Shown piece after piece: positions 43,321 through 55,709 of a stretch of 64,000 nt of DNA. The notes below the pieces were generated by a model that had not been told where the DNA came from, ran no database searches, and saw only the letters and a list, made by a program, of their open reading frames with translations. The stretch comes from Chamaelirium japonicum (lineage: Eukaryota; Streptophyta; Magnoliopsida; Liliales; Melanthiaceae), in assembly GCA_947650365.1 (NCBI GenBank), contig OX393549.1:32597126-32661125 (forward strand), in the 5' to 3' direction. Position 1 is the stretch's first letter, and the number at the start of each line of letters is the position of its first letter. The translations under genes were made by a program, and so were the position numbers.

Positions 43321-43639
43321 ATTATGGGTTGCCAGTTGCTCCCCCTCCTATTCTACTTGTGGATCATCCTCAAGGACCGTAGGAGTGGCCTCAACACCTT
43401 CTCCCAAAGCTGAAAGATGTCGGAGGTGCAACCATTGCAGAAACAGAATTCAAGCGCCTCCTTTGTCTCACTAGAATTCTGCAATGCTGAATTTTCCATT
43501 ACAGAAATCAGCAATACAAATTCTGCACTGCATCAGCTGAATTCTGCATCACATAATTCTGCCTCCTCACTAACATCTCTCTTGCTGCCAATTTCAAATT
43601 GAGCATTAATCCCCTCCTCAACCAAGACGGCAAATTTAG

Positions 43640-44290
43640 ATGCAAAGCGGGCCTGTTGGTATTTGGTCAACAGGCAAATTAGTAAAGTAAATCAGGTAAA
43701 AGTTTTACTTTGCTGCTGTTTGAATTCTAAAAATTGTAGTAAAGTAAATGGTATGACGTTTACTAGTAGCAAAAAAGTTTTACTTTGAAAAAGTCAAGTA
43801 AAATTTTTGATTTACTAGTAGAAGGCTCCGGTTGACCACGCCACATCAGCCAATGGCACGATCGAGAGATCATCTTGTGATGAATTTGATGATTTTGGAG
43901 CGACATTTGGCGATCCCAGTTTCAACGGCCACGATGAACCAGGGGGATGCCACCCCTGCCGACCACCAGCCGCTCGCCGCCGAGGCGGCCGACAGTGGGT
44001 GGTGGCTGATGGGGCGGCGGTGGGCGACCGGTGGTCTGGGCGATGACAGGTTGTTGGTAGCCGGCGGGGGGTAGTGGACGGCGGCGCTGAGCGACCTGTA
44101 GATTTAATTTCTAATTTATTTTACTAGTCAATCCAAACAGCCATCCAAAACTAATGGTTTACTTTATTGGTCAATACAAACAGCAAGAAGAAAATCAGAT
44201 TTACTAGTCGATTTGAAAGATTTACTAGCCCACATCTAATTTACTAGCCTTTACTTTGCAGGTCCGAAAAACAAACATACTCGTCGCAGC
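43640..44290. repeat. TTTACTAGT-rich repeat with GC-rich insert
   Basis: Both borders (43670-43830 and 44100-44265) are dense in agtaaagtaaa, tttactagt and tttactttg words. The centre (43850-44090) is GC-rich with an 80-codon plus-strand frame of no known family. It may be a foldback element; ends could not be fixed. Confidence 0.4.
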
Positions 44291-44924
44291 AGGTTGAGAA
44301 GGTTATGTACCTTTTCTACTGCCCCCAACAGTAGTCCACTTTTTGGAAGCTTGCCCTGGCTTAACAGGTTGCATCCCCACCTTAGATGTCCCGCCTAGCT
44401 CTTAGCTAACCAGGCGTCACGTAAGTCTCCACCCTTTTGGCTAAAATTTGGGTCCGTTCCTGGCCAGAAATTTCCTAGGCTCATTAATCTGATGATGAGC
44501 TATACAAGATCCGTCACGTCGATCAAATGATCTGCACATGCTGCATCTAATCTCAAACACAGATTGCGAGGGATTCTCCTTGCGACGTGTCCGAAGAGGC
44601 AATTTATTGTATTTTTGGAAAGCATATTCGGAGATGATTTTTATAGTACGTATTTAATAAAATTTTATGAAAGAAAGTTGTGTTCACATACGGATGGGTA
44701 TTTTTTTTCTTTAAAAAACATCCACGTGTCACCGCATGGGAGAGAGGGCTCCGTTTTAGTATTATACTAGTAAGAAATCTAGGCAATACCTGGATGAACT
44801 TTATACACACCACTTGGTACAGACGACATCACAACCGTCCAAAGAAGTATGCAATTTGGAGTGAGTTATATAGTACTAATGATTTTCCTAATGCTATTAA
44901 ATGCCATTTAAATGGTTTTTATCA

Positions 44925-45075
44925 GTATTCCAAAAAGCGGCCCAAGCGACTACTGCCTAGGCACTAGAAGGTCCTCTACAGCCTAGCCTAGCCCCTAGGC
45001 TATGCAAAAAAGTGGCCCAGGCCCCTAGATAGGGCTAGGCGGTCTAGGTGAGCTGGGCGGTCCAGGAGGGTTGGG
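44925..45075. mobile_element. Truncated CCTAGGCG element
   Basis: Starts gtattccaaaaagcggcc and shares gcactagaaggtcc, cctagcccctagg and gctaggcggtctaggtg with the elements at 19978 and 45316. The far end is missing. Confidence 0.5.
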
Positions 45076-45315
45076 TTTTCCTTTTCTTTAGCCTAGTGTA
45101 TATCTAATACAATACCAAGATCATCAATAAGAAGAGAAAGAGTAAAGAGCAAGGAGTAGATGTATTACTAGCGACAAAAGCTAGTAAGGCCTAAGGATGC
45201 ATTGTTGATAGTGGTGATGGTGAAGAAAATGATGAAAATGTCAATGCCGATTAGGGACTTGGTGAATGGTTGGAGAGGCGCTGGGAGCGGATAATGTTCT
45301 AGTACCTAAGAGAAG

Positions 45316-45974
45316 TAATGTTCTAAAAAGTGGTCTAGGTGACGGCCTAGGCATTAGAAGGCCCCCCACCGCATAGCCTAGTCCCTAGGTGGTGCAGAAA
45401 AGCATCCCAAGCCGCTAGGCAGGGCTAGGCAGCTGTCTAGGCGCTAGAGCATGTATAAATGCTATTTTATTATTGATAATCTTGAATTTATGGTTTGAAT
45501 TGTACTAAAACCGTGATAACGATTATGTTCCAACCTCCTCAAAGAGGTTCAAGCATTCCCCTCTTTCTCTCATTGGTCTATTTTAAGGACATGTATGTCA
45601 TTTCATGCTATTCATCATTGTAAAATGACCAAATGCCCTTGAAATGAACCAATGAGAGAGAGGGAAATGCTCCAACCTCTTTGAGGAGGTTGGAACAAAA
45701 TCGTTCTCATAAAACGATGGATGTTATGATATTATCTCACAATATCATGATTGTTTTTGTTTTAGTAAATCTTGAGTTTGTGGATATGTAAATCATACCT
45801 ACTCTTTAAAATAATAGTTGAGATAACCTTGAATTTATAGTAATATTAAAATATATATTATATATAATATCAAAAAAATTATTAAAAATTTTAAAAATTC
45901 AAAATACCTAGGCCTAGCCTAGGCGCTAAAAAGCACCCCACCGCCCAACTAGCCTAACACTTTTTAGAACATTG
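45316..45974. mobile_element. CCTAGGCG hAT-type element with nested MITE
   Basis: Runs from atgttctaaaaagtggtc to cactttttagaacattg. Both terminal zones are cctagg-rich. The AT-rich centre matches the centre of the 19978-20498 element (cttgaatttatggtttg, atgatattatctca), proving one family. A Mutator-like MITE is inserted at 45516-45710. No clean target duplication. Confidence 0.6.
45516..45710. mobile_element. Mutator-like MITE, 9-bp TSD, second copy
   Basis: Ends acgattatgttccaacctcc and ggaggttggaacaaaatcgt. The flanks aaaaccgtg (45507-45515) and aaaacgatg (45711-45719) differ at two of nine positions. The empty site is visible in the sister element near 20190 (actaaaatcatggatat). Same family as 2087-2259. 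Confidence 0.72.
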
Positions 45975-46399
45975 GTATTTATCATATTTATAATTTGGTT
46001 TCAAAAGGATTTATGAGAGAGGGTTGTCAGAAATGATTCTAGTAATTTGAAAGAGCTCCATGTGTCACAACACGGAAGAGAGGGATCCATTTAGTATTAT
46101 ACTATTAGTGTGCAATCTAGAGTGAATGCGATTCACTTGTGGGAATGTGATTCACTTGTTAGAAAGAGATATATATAATACTAATGATTTTTCTAATTAA
46201 TATCAATTGATCATTAAATGCTATTGAATTGATACTTATCATCTTTATAGTAGGGTTTTAATAGGATTTATAAGAGAGTCATGTTCACACACGAGATAAG
46301 GATTCTGGCTCTACAAAAGAGGTCCATGTGTCACAACACGAAAGAGAGGGCTCCATTTTAGTATCTAACTATTAGATTATACTAGTGATGTACCCGTGC

Positions 46400-47330
46400 A
46401 ATGCATGGAAAAATATTTAAAAAAATTATAAGAAATTAAATAAAATTTTAATTTAACTGGGGACTATAACATGTGAGTTATTGTTTGCACCTTTGCTTGA
46501 AGCTAGTTTCAAACCTGACAATGCCAGGGATCACTCGTTGTCTATATCTTTTTAATCTAAAATTAAAATTTTAATAATTAAAAATAAAATAAACAGTAAA
46601 ATAAAACTAATTTTTTGGCAATTATACTAAAACTATTAATCCTTTTAGAAACTACACAAATCATGAAACAAACATGAATTTTCAAAATGATAGAATTTAT
46701 CATCCACCAATTATTATTTTTTGATTATTTTTTACGCATTCCTCCAACAAATCCAATCCACAATCCCTCAAACAGTATCAAAAGAACAAATAATAGTCAA
46801 AGACTATCGAAAGCCATTTCGCCAAATTATATGTTTGTGTCCTGACAGATCGAGCTTCGCAATCCCTGTCCCTATGGTGGTCTAGCAGAGGCATGATTTG
46901 TCGCAGCAGGATCCCATTGGTTTCAGCATAAATAGAGTATCCGGTCCCAAAAACGTTATCCTGGGTCCATAGCTCTTATGCTACTATGTACGCTTCCTTT
47001 TGCGACAACCGCAACAGATATTGCATCTTCTTTGGTGATATCTTTGCTGTCTTGGTTTTCTATTTATCCCCATCCCTTCAATGCAAACCTTTTAACGAAA
47101 ATGAAAAAGGATGAAAGGGTTTTGAAAGGATGATTTAGTGATTAGAATAAAATAAAAAACAAATTAACCTTGAATCAGTAACCTTATATGGTTCTTTTGT
47201 CAGTGTAAGGTTTTTTTTTTCTTAAAGGAATCGGTGTAAGGTTATTGATTCATATATTGGTGAAAATGAAAAACTAATGCACATTTCATTTTGATCCCCA
47301 AAGTGATAAGTACTCTGATTTGTAGAATAA
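46400..47330. other. AT-rich stretch without a gene
   Basis: No coding signal was found. At its left border, cactagt next to cccgtgcaatgcatgg (46383-46410) looks like the 3' terminus of a minus-strand Helitron (hairpin then CTAG-T), but the 5' end was not found. Confidence 0.3.
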
Positions 47331-47339
47331 TGAAACCTA

Positions 47340-48812
47340 AAGACAGCTATTCCAATAATACCAGGATGGCATCCCACTCAAAGGGCTCAAAGGACCTTTT
47401 GATAGCCGTAACTTACCCTTAAGTGTGATCCACCAAATGAACATAATATGCCGAGCTTTCTTCTGGGGTCATACTTCTATGACCAGGCGGCTTTATCTTA
47501 TTTCTTGGGATCAGATTACGCAGGAGAAAAGATTCAGGGCGCTTCAAATTTAGAGTTTCGTGGCATCCCAACTTCAACAAGGAATTGCAAATCTTTTTTA
47601 TCTACTAACTGAACACCAGATGGGTTTGGGTCAGGAACAAATACCAACTGGATCACGGTTCGTGGCAATCATGGTCTGGGCATCAGGCCTCTAATTGGTT
47701 GCGAGGGAATTTGAGGAGGGTTCAACTTCTAGGACCGGAGTGCCCCTTTTTATGACCTAAGTATTTCCGCATGTTGCAGGTCTTACATGGTTCGCCAACT
47801 TCGGAGGTGAGGGTTAGCTCCTCCAACGTGGCAAAGGGAACGATTATGTATGCTAAGAGTCCCCCCCCCCCTGTGTCCATTTATTTTTATGGAAATTGGT
47901 GCATGGTGATCTACCAACTGCGAGCCTGTTACGGTGGCGGATCGGTGCTGGTTTTATGGGCTGTCCATGGTGTGGGGAACAGGAGGAAGACACCAATCAT
48001 GTATTTTGGGGGTGCTTTATGGCTATTGAGTTATGGCATCATATTCGAATAAGTTCGAGACTCGATTTCTTTCGATTGGAGTTGTTGAAGTCAGGAACGA
48101 GGGAGGAGCGGGCTCGGCCTTTTTCGGTTCTAGGTGAGATCCTCGCGGTGTGCATGTGGGTGTTAGGGAGGGCTAGGTGTGACAAGATTTTTGGCAAGCC
48201 AATTCAATCTTGTGCTAACTTGGTCAATACTAGACTATCTCTCAGCAACCAGTATGTGAAAATTTCCCACTCAACTATGGGCTCCTTGGATGGGGGTGGG
48301 AGTAGGAAATACATTGTTTGGACGGATGGATCATTTACATCTAGGGAGGAGGTGGCTAGAAGGGCTTGGGCGTTGATCGATAAGCAGGGGAATCTTTGTA
48401 TGGTGGCCTCCTTGAGGTGCAGGGTTGATTCTTCTCTACTTGCAAAGATATGGGCGATAAAGGGTGCGCTGGGTGAACTCGTTCGGGAGAAATATAGTCA
48501 AATGGTGATGTACACATATGCTTCTCAAGCCCGTGATGCGTTGCTGTTGGGTTAAGGCAGCTCCTTGGACATTTGCTCGCTGATAGTGTCTTGCATGGCG
48601 GACTTGCAATAGCTCCAGGCTCTCTCACTAAGGTGGGTCCACCGGTTAGGTAATAGGGCTACCCATTGGCTTTCTCGCGAGGCCCGGAAAGTAGGGTTAG
48701 AGGGGTTTTGGGAGGAGGATTTTTCATCTATCATGCCAGCTCTGGTTTGTAAAGATTTCCAAGCATTTCAAGTTCACATGTAGTGACCTTCATCTGTTGT
48801 ACCAAAAAAAAA
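47340..48812 (+). pseudogene. 3' end of a LINE: RT tail, zinc-binding domain, RNase H, poly-A
   Basis: The clearest frame (47896-48555) has the RT zinc-binding motif GCPWCGEQEEDTNHVFWGC, then the RNase H start KYIVWTDGSFTSREE. After a frame change the RNase H end follows (ARKVGLEGFWEEDF, LVCKDFQAFQVHM, stop near 48781). A short 3' UTR ends in an A run at 48804-48814. Upstream (47340-47770) degraded RT tail sequence is visible. The 5' portion with endonuclease and RT catalytic motifs is absent, typical of a 5'-truncated copy. This LINE tail differs from that of the 37581-37841 LINE. Confidence 0.85.
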
Positions 48813-49290
48813 AGTGATGTAGCCATAGGCAAACAAAAACTAATACCTTGAATGTAGTCCCCTAAATAAATTCTAAAACAAATATCGATAAAATAACCTT
48901 ATAGATTTTAAAAAGAAACGGAAAAATACTTTCGTGGATATGAACATCCTCAGAGATTCAGAGATGAATAAAGCATTTGATTCTTTTCATAAAATTGATC
49001 ATAAAGAACACATGTATTTGTGGCAAGATTTCTCATCGGCCCGACAACAGTCCGCTAGTAACGAGAGGGACTGTAAACCCCCCTCTGTGACGTTAACACG
49101 CGTATCATAGTCAAATAGTCAACAATAAAATGGTCAAATTATATTTCGGATTTGTTGTCTAGGGGCTGCTCAAGATCAAGTGACGTAATTGGGGGGAAAG
49201 TCAAAATTTTTTTAGAAAAGTGGGGGGTAACTCATATACCGACATAAAATTAGGGGGGTGGGTATGTAACTCAAAATACCTCTTATTTTA
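48813..49290. other. Spacer between LINE and PAR1 unit C
   Basis: No gene seen. 49070-49270 has G- and C-runs (gtaaacccccctct, ggggggtaact) that may be arms of an old foldback element. Confidence 0.35.
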
Positions 49291-49500
49291 ATCATTGTTG
49301 TTGTTCTTATAGATTCCAAAATATATTACTTTACAAAAACAAACTAATCCAGATACCATGGAACTTAACAATAATAGTAAACAATAACTTCATTATCATG
49401 TAACATAATCATCTTTGTTTCAGCATAAGATAGCAGGTGGGTCGAAACTTGAACATACAACCACCCCCCACTGATAGTGTGCAACTTCTCAAATCTCACA

Positions 49501-50105
49501 TTAGAGAGGTGAAAGTGCTGGGTTGGATGCAAGGACTTGCTCAGACTGAGCAGGGGAACTAGCTAGCTTCTCCATTGATCCCGATACCGGCCCTGCCGCC
49601 GCTACACCAGAGCTCCGGATCACGGCCACGCTGCCTTGACGAGCACTCCTTTCCAACTCATCCCCACATAACTTTGGGAGGAACACACCTATAGAACAAT
49701 CAAAATTAGAACAATCAGAATACCTGTCTTGATCTCATCGGAGCAGTGGAGTTGGAGTGATAGTTGACATAGAACATGGCGTACCTTCGCCAGCAGCAAG
49801 GTCGAAGTAGAGATCGACGATGTTTGGGCACCCCTGGTAGCACCGAGGGGAGCAGAGCTTCTGCGTGAAACGAGGCTCGAGGAGAGAATCCGATGAGATC
49901 CCCACCGTGTTGCGGGTGACCCCGCAAGCTTCGAGGCACCCGTTGGTCTCAATCCAGTCCTTGAGATTGCCGGCCTCAATCTCTGACGAGCGGCAAGAGA
50001 AGTGATCTAGCCCTCCCCTCCGCACTCGCTTCTCAAGCACACAGCGTGTGCCCGTCGATGAGACGGCAAAGGCACATGTGCTGCGGTCCAGACTCTCGCA
50101 ATGGA
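49501..50105 (-). pseudogene. PAR1 family, copy C, 5'-truncated
   Basis: Exon 3 (49501-49688) and nearly all of exon 2 (49785 to about 50105) are open and close to copy A (CAFAVSSTGTRCVLEKR, GCLEACGVTRN, KLCSPRCYQGCPNIVDL). The exon 2 acceptor, intron 1, exon 1 with its signal peptide and the proximal promoter are gone: the exon breaks after the HCES codons at atccattgcgag and joins directly to distal upstream sequence (taataatttacgtatctc). A start upstream of the break would give a protein without secretion signal, so this is most likely a pseudogene. Confidence 0.85.
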
Positions 50106-50770
50106 TTAAGTAATAATTTACGTATCTCATATTATTGCATCTTCAAAAAATGAGAAATGGTCCAATAAGGCGTCCCGGAGATAAGGTCACACATCACAGC
50201 CATCAGCTTGGGTGAGTGTTATCACCCAAACTTGTGGCTATGATGCGTCACCATTCGTACGAGACGCCTTATGGAATCATTATTCTTCAAAAACATCTCT
50301 TGTGAATCATGATATCCATTGGTATAGGTTTTCGGTTGGTGGAGAGATCATTGTACAATGGAATCGTCCTCTTCGCAAGGATTGAGACATTGATTCAATC
50401 AATAGGAAGTCCTTGGATGGATTTTGCATCCATGGACGAGGGTCTTGAAAGTATGTCAAAAGTAAGAAGCTATTGACTTGAGACAAGCAAAAGACGGAAA
50501 TAGTTTAATTAAATTTTACTAATTATATTTATTATATAAAAATAATTGGCCATATGAACTCTTTAAATTTAATTTTGCTAATAACCTTTGCTACCCCTGG
50601 AGAATTATAAAAACGGATAACAGTGTGGTTGTTCTAATCGTTTTCATGGTACAATACATATTTTTACTCGTTGTTGCATGTTATTCATTAAATTAGTGAG
50701 GGGTTCGGTCTTTTTCCTCGCTCTACAACTACTAAAAAGTATAAGAGAGAGAGAGAGAGAGGGATAACAA
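50106..50770 (-). promoter_or_regulatory. PAR1 unit C upstream region, left part
   Basis: Homologous to 31650-32310 of unit A. It stops at the CACTA insertion site and resumes at 59234 with caatttctatctcccctctg and a (CT)n run. Confidence 0.5.
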
Positions 50771-50794
50771 CACTACAACAAATTACACATTTCC

Positions 50795-51275
50795 CGATGA
50801 AATAATACGTCGGGAATAATCAATAAAACGTCGGGAAAACTCTTTCCCGACGCAATAACCAACGCCGGCACTGCGTCAGTAATAGTGCGTCTGGGAAAGT
50901 ATTTGCCGACGCGGTTATGAAGCGTCGGTAAAAGAATGACTTATGCCGACGCATAATGCGTCGGCAAAAGTATATTTTTTACCGGCACAAGAGCAAAGCG
51001 TCGAAAAAAAGTTATCTTCGCCGACGAAATATTTTGTGTTATAATTTTGTAATTAAACTATTTTTAAAATATTTACCGACGAAAGGAGATGACTGTCGGT
51101 AAAAGATTAATCTTTGCCGACGCATGATGCGTTGCTAAAAGTTCACATTAGCCGACGCACGTACATAGCGTTGGTAAATGTGCACTTTTACTGTCGTAGT
51201 ATATATGTCGGCAATAGTAAATTTTTTTAAAAAAATATACCCTTTGCCGGCACAAACTGCGTCGGCAAAAGTTAT
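50795..51275. repeat. CACTA left subterminal repeats
   Basis: More than ten copies of variants of gacgcnnnatgcgtcggcaaaag and its reverse are arranged in inverted pairs. They match those at 58860-59220. Confidence 0.75.
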
Positions 51276-51489
51276 ATTTTTTTATTTATTTTTATTTAGA
51301 AAAGAATCTTGCAAAAGTTGCAAACCTGCTATAATTGTAAACCGTTCAATTTCCAACTACTTATGATTGCTCTCGATCCACAATCGATTCAAGAAAACAA
51401 AGAAGTTTTATATATGAATTTTTGTCACCAAGACCTTAGTGTCCAATGATCTTGGTTTATGACCCACAATGTTCACAACCATTAAAAAA

Positions 51490-51960
51490 ATAACAAACTG
51501 CAAGTGATCTCTTGAGAAAGATAATTATGCCATCTACACAGACATCTAACTAAATAAAAGCATTAAAACTCTACAAAACTGTCTTACAACCAAAGAGGAG
51601 ATCTCTTGAGAAGGAAAGTTGTGCCATCCACAAAGACAACTAACTAAAGACAAGGAGCATTAAAACTCTGCATAACATTCTTACAATCCTTTCCAAAAAA
51701 AAAAGTCTTACAACCAAAGAGGAAAGCATCACATTGAAACAATAGCTAAAGATGGTAGCAGAGTTGGTGGCCGGAGGACGTTCGTCCATGTGCAGGCAAC
51801 AGCTCTCCATCCGTACGTCTGATGCCATGACTCCACCATGATCCCAATCTTACCCAGGAGGAGGCTTGGAGATGTAGATTGTGCGTGGATTCTGAAATGA
51901 AGACATACATACAAATAAATAAAAAAAACAAAGCAAAGTCCCACATCTACTTACAAAATA
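51490..51960. repeat. Tandem duplication of about 100 bp in the CACTA interior
   Basis: tctcttgagaaagataattatg...cattaaaactc is repeated with changes as tctcttgagaaggaaagttgtg...cattaaaactc about 97 bp later (51509 and 51602). The remainder to 51960 shows no recognised coding content. Confidence 0.55.
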
Positions 51961-52399
51961 GAAGAAATAATACTTTTCAAAAAAAATAAAAAATAGAGTC
52001 ATTGTCACAAAGGAGATAATGTAGAGCCCATTGCATAATCTCAGTAATGAAACATATTACATTGTATGGCATCAACTGCATTCCCTTTAAATTTTTTCAT
52101 TCTATTAAGAGTGTTATTTTTAATTCTCTATTGTCATTGGCCACTTTAGCGAGGCGAATAGAGGTGCCCACCAAAATGGCTTCTTTTCGTCTTTCTTTCA
52201 ATGTCCCGTAAAGAATTTGGTATTGGCAGCTCCAAATTTATTTTTTGTACCAAATTCATAATTTCACAGGGGGGTCCTTCGGAAGTGGTATTTCCAAGTT
52301 CCCTTCTCTGTTAAATTGGTGATTGGCGATTGAGATTTTGGTATTCATTCTGGCATTCTATCTCACTTAAGAGTGTTATTTTTGTTTAGAGTGTCTAAA

Positions 52400-53060
52400 G
52401 ATGTAATCCCACATCTAAACGGGATAGGTAAGCCATTTAAAAGGTCATGAAATCCCACAACAGATGGGAAGACATCCCTTATAAACAAAAGGCTACCAAC
52501 AAGAGTGTCCCAACGTTCAGAAAAAATTGAGAAATCTCTCCATTTTCTGCAAACAGAAAATCAGCAAATCTGAAGATCAGCAAATCAGAAAATCAGCAAA
52601 ATTGAGAAATCTCTCCATTTACTGTTTTTAACATTTAACAACAACATATTTCACACCATGGCAAACCTAGTGGCTCATCCTGGGTCTCCTTGGCCCCAAA
52701 CTAGTAAATACGGAACAAATGGGAAGACATCCCTTATAAACAAAAGGCTAAACGGGATGGATAAATGGCTAAATGGGATGGATAAGCCACTTAAAAGGTC
52801 ATGAAATCCCACAACAAATGGGAAGACATCCCTTATAAACAAAAGGCTACCAACAAGAGTGTCCCAATGTTCAGAAAAAATTGAGAAATCTCTCCGTTTT
52901 TTGCAAACAAAAAATCAGCAAATCAAAAACCTAATTGGAAATCAGCAAATCAGAAAAATCAACAAATCAGAAAAATCAGCAAAAATCAGCAAATCAGCAA
53001 ATCAGAAAAACCAGCAAAATCAGCAAATCAGAAAATCAGCAAATCATTTCTAATTGGAAA
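52400..53060. repeat. Duplicated block plus AATCAGCA tandem repeat in CACTA
   Basis: A block with aaaggtcatgaaatcccaca, gggaagacatcccttataaa and gagaaatctctcc occurs at about 52436-52560 and 52795-52905, and in part at 52720-52760. Runs of aaatcagcaaatcagaaa follow the first (52555-52600) and second (52910-53045) copies. The 64-codon Lys/Gln/Ser frame through the last run is a repeat artefact. Confidence 0.65.
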
Positions 53061-53285
53061 TGCACTAAATCATTTCTAATGATTAAAACTCTGAAGAATC
53101 ACAGGTAAAGCCATTTTACTAAGGACTACATAAATTTTGAACTTGAATGTGCAGAAAAGATATGCATTACTAGTTGGACTAATGTTGGAAAGATCTGAAT
53201 TCCAAAGAACCAGAAGAGATATTAAGTCTTTTTTTTTTGAAGTAGTAGCAATAAGGAACGTATTAACTGAAAAATTAGTCTTACC

Positions 53286-54899
53286 TTATCCTGAAGAAAA
53301 ATCAGCACCATCGTCACTCGCTTGAGGCATGCCACGTGCTAGTATCTGATGCACTAAAGCCTCAAGATCGGCAGTCTTTTGGGCTTGCATAGCCATTTGC
53401 TCAGCTTGTATAGCCACTTGCTCCTTCAAGGCTGCGACCTCGGCATCTAGAGCAGCTGACTCTGCGGCAGTCCTTGTAGATGAACTTCCCTTGTAGTGGA
53501 TCCCATATCCCTTCAAATAACCCGACCTTCTCCCAAGGATTTCAACTGAAATCTCTAACTCAGTCATGGGGGATATGACTTCGGGCTGAGACTGTTCGAT
53601 AGTCTTGTTGACTAATTGCTCCTATCATTTAAAAAATTATAAAACCAATATTAGTTATAGAAAGATATATTTGTATCGATAAATTTAACAAATTTAAATT
53701 TGGGATACATACATGGATGTCCTTTGCCGTCTCGTTTATCCAATCATCCTTCTTATTACTGTAGTGTGTTTCTTTGTAGAAGTCAGGAAAAGGGGGAGCT
53801 AGTCCATCATTCTTTGCTCTCTAAAATTTCATAGATAAATACTTATATTTTAGTTTTAAAAAAAAACTTGTAAAGGAAAACTTACTATTAGGGACATCGT
53901 GGCTGGAAATGATCGAGAACCAGCCGTATGGTTGTAGGGAATCTTTGATCGACTATGTTTCGCCTTAGATGATTTTGTCTAAAAAAACATAAAATATTCT
54001 TGTAAATAGAATCAATCACAATAAATGACATAAGCTTAGCAATTTAATATAATGAATTCGAGATTTTTACCTTCCAAGTATTAGTTTTTCAAACCTCATT
54101 GATCATCAAGACCCAATCGTTAGAATTCACCCGTGCAGGTGGGTGGTTCTCGGGATCGGGAACCCCCTTTTCTAGCAAAGCAAGATAGTGTGCATATAGC
54201 TCATGCTTCCAATCCCTATATCGTTTCATACACATCTTTCTCACTGACTCCTGGATGACTTGATCATTCTCATAATCCCCGATATCAAATCTTTGCTGTA
54301 ATTGTAATTAGAATACATTTTCATAGTAGACACACTTGTAATTAAAATTGTAAGAATTAATAAAAATACCTGGACTCTCATAATTATTGACTCTCGAGTC
54401 ACAGCATCAATTTTTTCCCAGCTATGATTGCGAACCGGTGCAAATGATCGGATCTCTTTTCTGAGCTCATTTGCAAAGGATGTCGCATGCTCTCCATCTG
54501 GCACTCCACTTGAGGAAGGGATCGGAATGGGAATTGCATGACCCATTTTCCTTACCAATTTCTCCACCGCCTTCCCTCGTGTAACACCGCGTACACGTTT
54601 AGAGGTCGAGCCTACGATAGATCCTATTAAGGCCACAATGTTAATTGAAATATATTTTATTTGAAAGACATGTGAATTTGATATCTAAAAAGTTTATATT
54701 TTTTACCAACACTACTCCCGATCGTAGGGGGGCTAGCTAGCTGACTGGGCTGGGCCATTGATGTTGGCTCGAGGTGGGGTGGCTCACGCTGGTTAGGCTG
54801 GGGTGGCTGGCTCGAGGTAGCCTCCATCCCCCTCTCAAGCTCATAAGCTGGTGTCAGATGGGTACGTGTAGATTTCCTCCCTGGAGCCATACGTGTCAC
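53286..54899 (-). CDS. CACTA Transposase_24-like protein (TnpA-type), spliced
   Basis: Successive minus-strand segments, separated by short introns, give the family in order: MAPGRKSTRTHLTPAYELER (about 54890), RGVTRGKAVEKLVRKMG and SFANELRKEIRSFAP (54370-54636), WKHELYAHYLALLEKGVPDP then NDWVLMINEV (54090-54240), KIPYNHTAGSRSFPA (53880-53990), PPFPDFYKETHYSNKKDDWI (53720-53820), ELEISVEILGRRSGYLKGYG and a coiled coil (VAALKEQVAIQAEQMAM) up to the stop at 53286. Such proteins bind subterminal repeats of plant CACTA elements. Exact splice sites were not all fixed; one stop (TGA in the segment after INEV) probably falls in an intron. Whether it is functional is open. Confidence 0.72.
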
Positions 54900-55123
54900 C
54901 CATCACAACAGAGTAATAAAAAATATTAGTACACAGAATGACAAGAAAGTAATAATAAGCAATGACAAAAGCAAGTAATGACTGTCAAGAAGAACAAACA
55001 ACTATGTCTAATTTTATTCTGATGATACCTAATGACCCTACAGAATAAGAAAATTTAAATTTCATTACTAATTCTACTCATTGTTATGAAGTCTTAGTCT
55101 CGAGCAATTCAAAAAAAGGGCAG

Positions 55124-55543
55124 ATGTATACTGAACTATCACTATCACTATCAAGTATAGCAGATGAAGATAATCTAATGCAGCAAGATACTACTTCATC
55201 ATCCACTGTGAATGCTGATAAATCAGAATACAAAGATATTGAAAATGATATCAGAATAAAGGCCAATGCAAAATACATTATGGCTATCAAAAGGGCATAT
55301 ACAGAATCTGGAAACACATGCAAACTCACTTGGGTCAAATGGGTTTACTCTAAGTACTTGAGGCATGAAAGAATCTGGGAGTATAAGTCTACAACTAATG
55401 CATCAGAAATCTGGAAATGGATACTGAAAATCAGAAAGGAAATTAAGCCTCATAATCACCTTTTCTTTAACTCATATTTTAAAGGGCTCATTATGTTTAA
55501 ATGGCTCATTATGTTGGATAACAGAGTTATTTTGGCCAAATAA
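55124..55543 (+). pseudogene. LINE fragment within the CACTA element
   Basis: A 139-codon plus-strand frame. The second half (LTWVKWVYSKYLRHERIWEY, ASEIWKWILKIRKEIKPH) matches the region between RT and the zinc-binding domain of plant LINEs. The first half is Ser/Asp-rich and unrecognised. It lies antisense to the transposase. No A-tail or target duplication was found. Confidence 0.55.
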
Positions 55544-55709
55544 GGATGATATTTGAAACAATATAGTCAGAAAACTCAATATGACATTCGTTTATTGTAG
55601 CAAAATGCATCAGAGATGAATATGACATTCCATGGAATGCAATGCTAAAGTACAAGTGCAAGTAATGACAAGTGTAAGTAATGACAAGTAAAATATACTG
55701 AATAAGATA

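Larger units (their letters stand above)
44640..46400. repeat. Three copies of a TCCATGTGTCACAACACG repeat
   Basis: Copies near 44710-44775, 46055-46115 and 46325-46385 share ccatgtgtcac, gagagaggg(c/a)tcc and tttagtat...actag. The last two are about 270 bp apart and the first is separated from them by CCTAGG elements. Coding sense was not found. Confidence 0.5.

Noticed and set aside
47771-48052. Separate small gene of 93 codons
   Set aside because: It overlaps the LINE zinc-binding frame in another phase and is a shadow of it.
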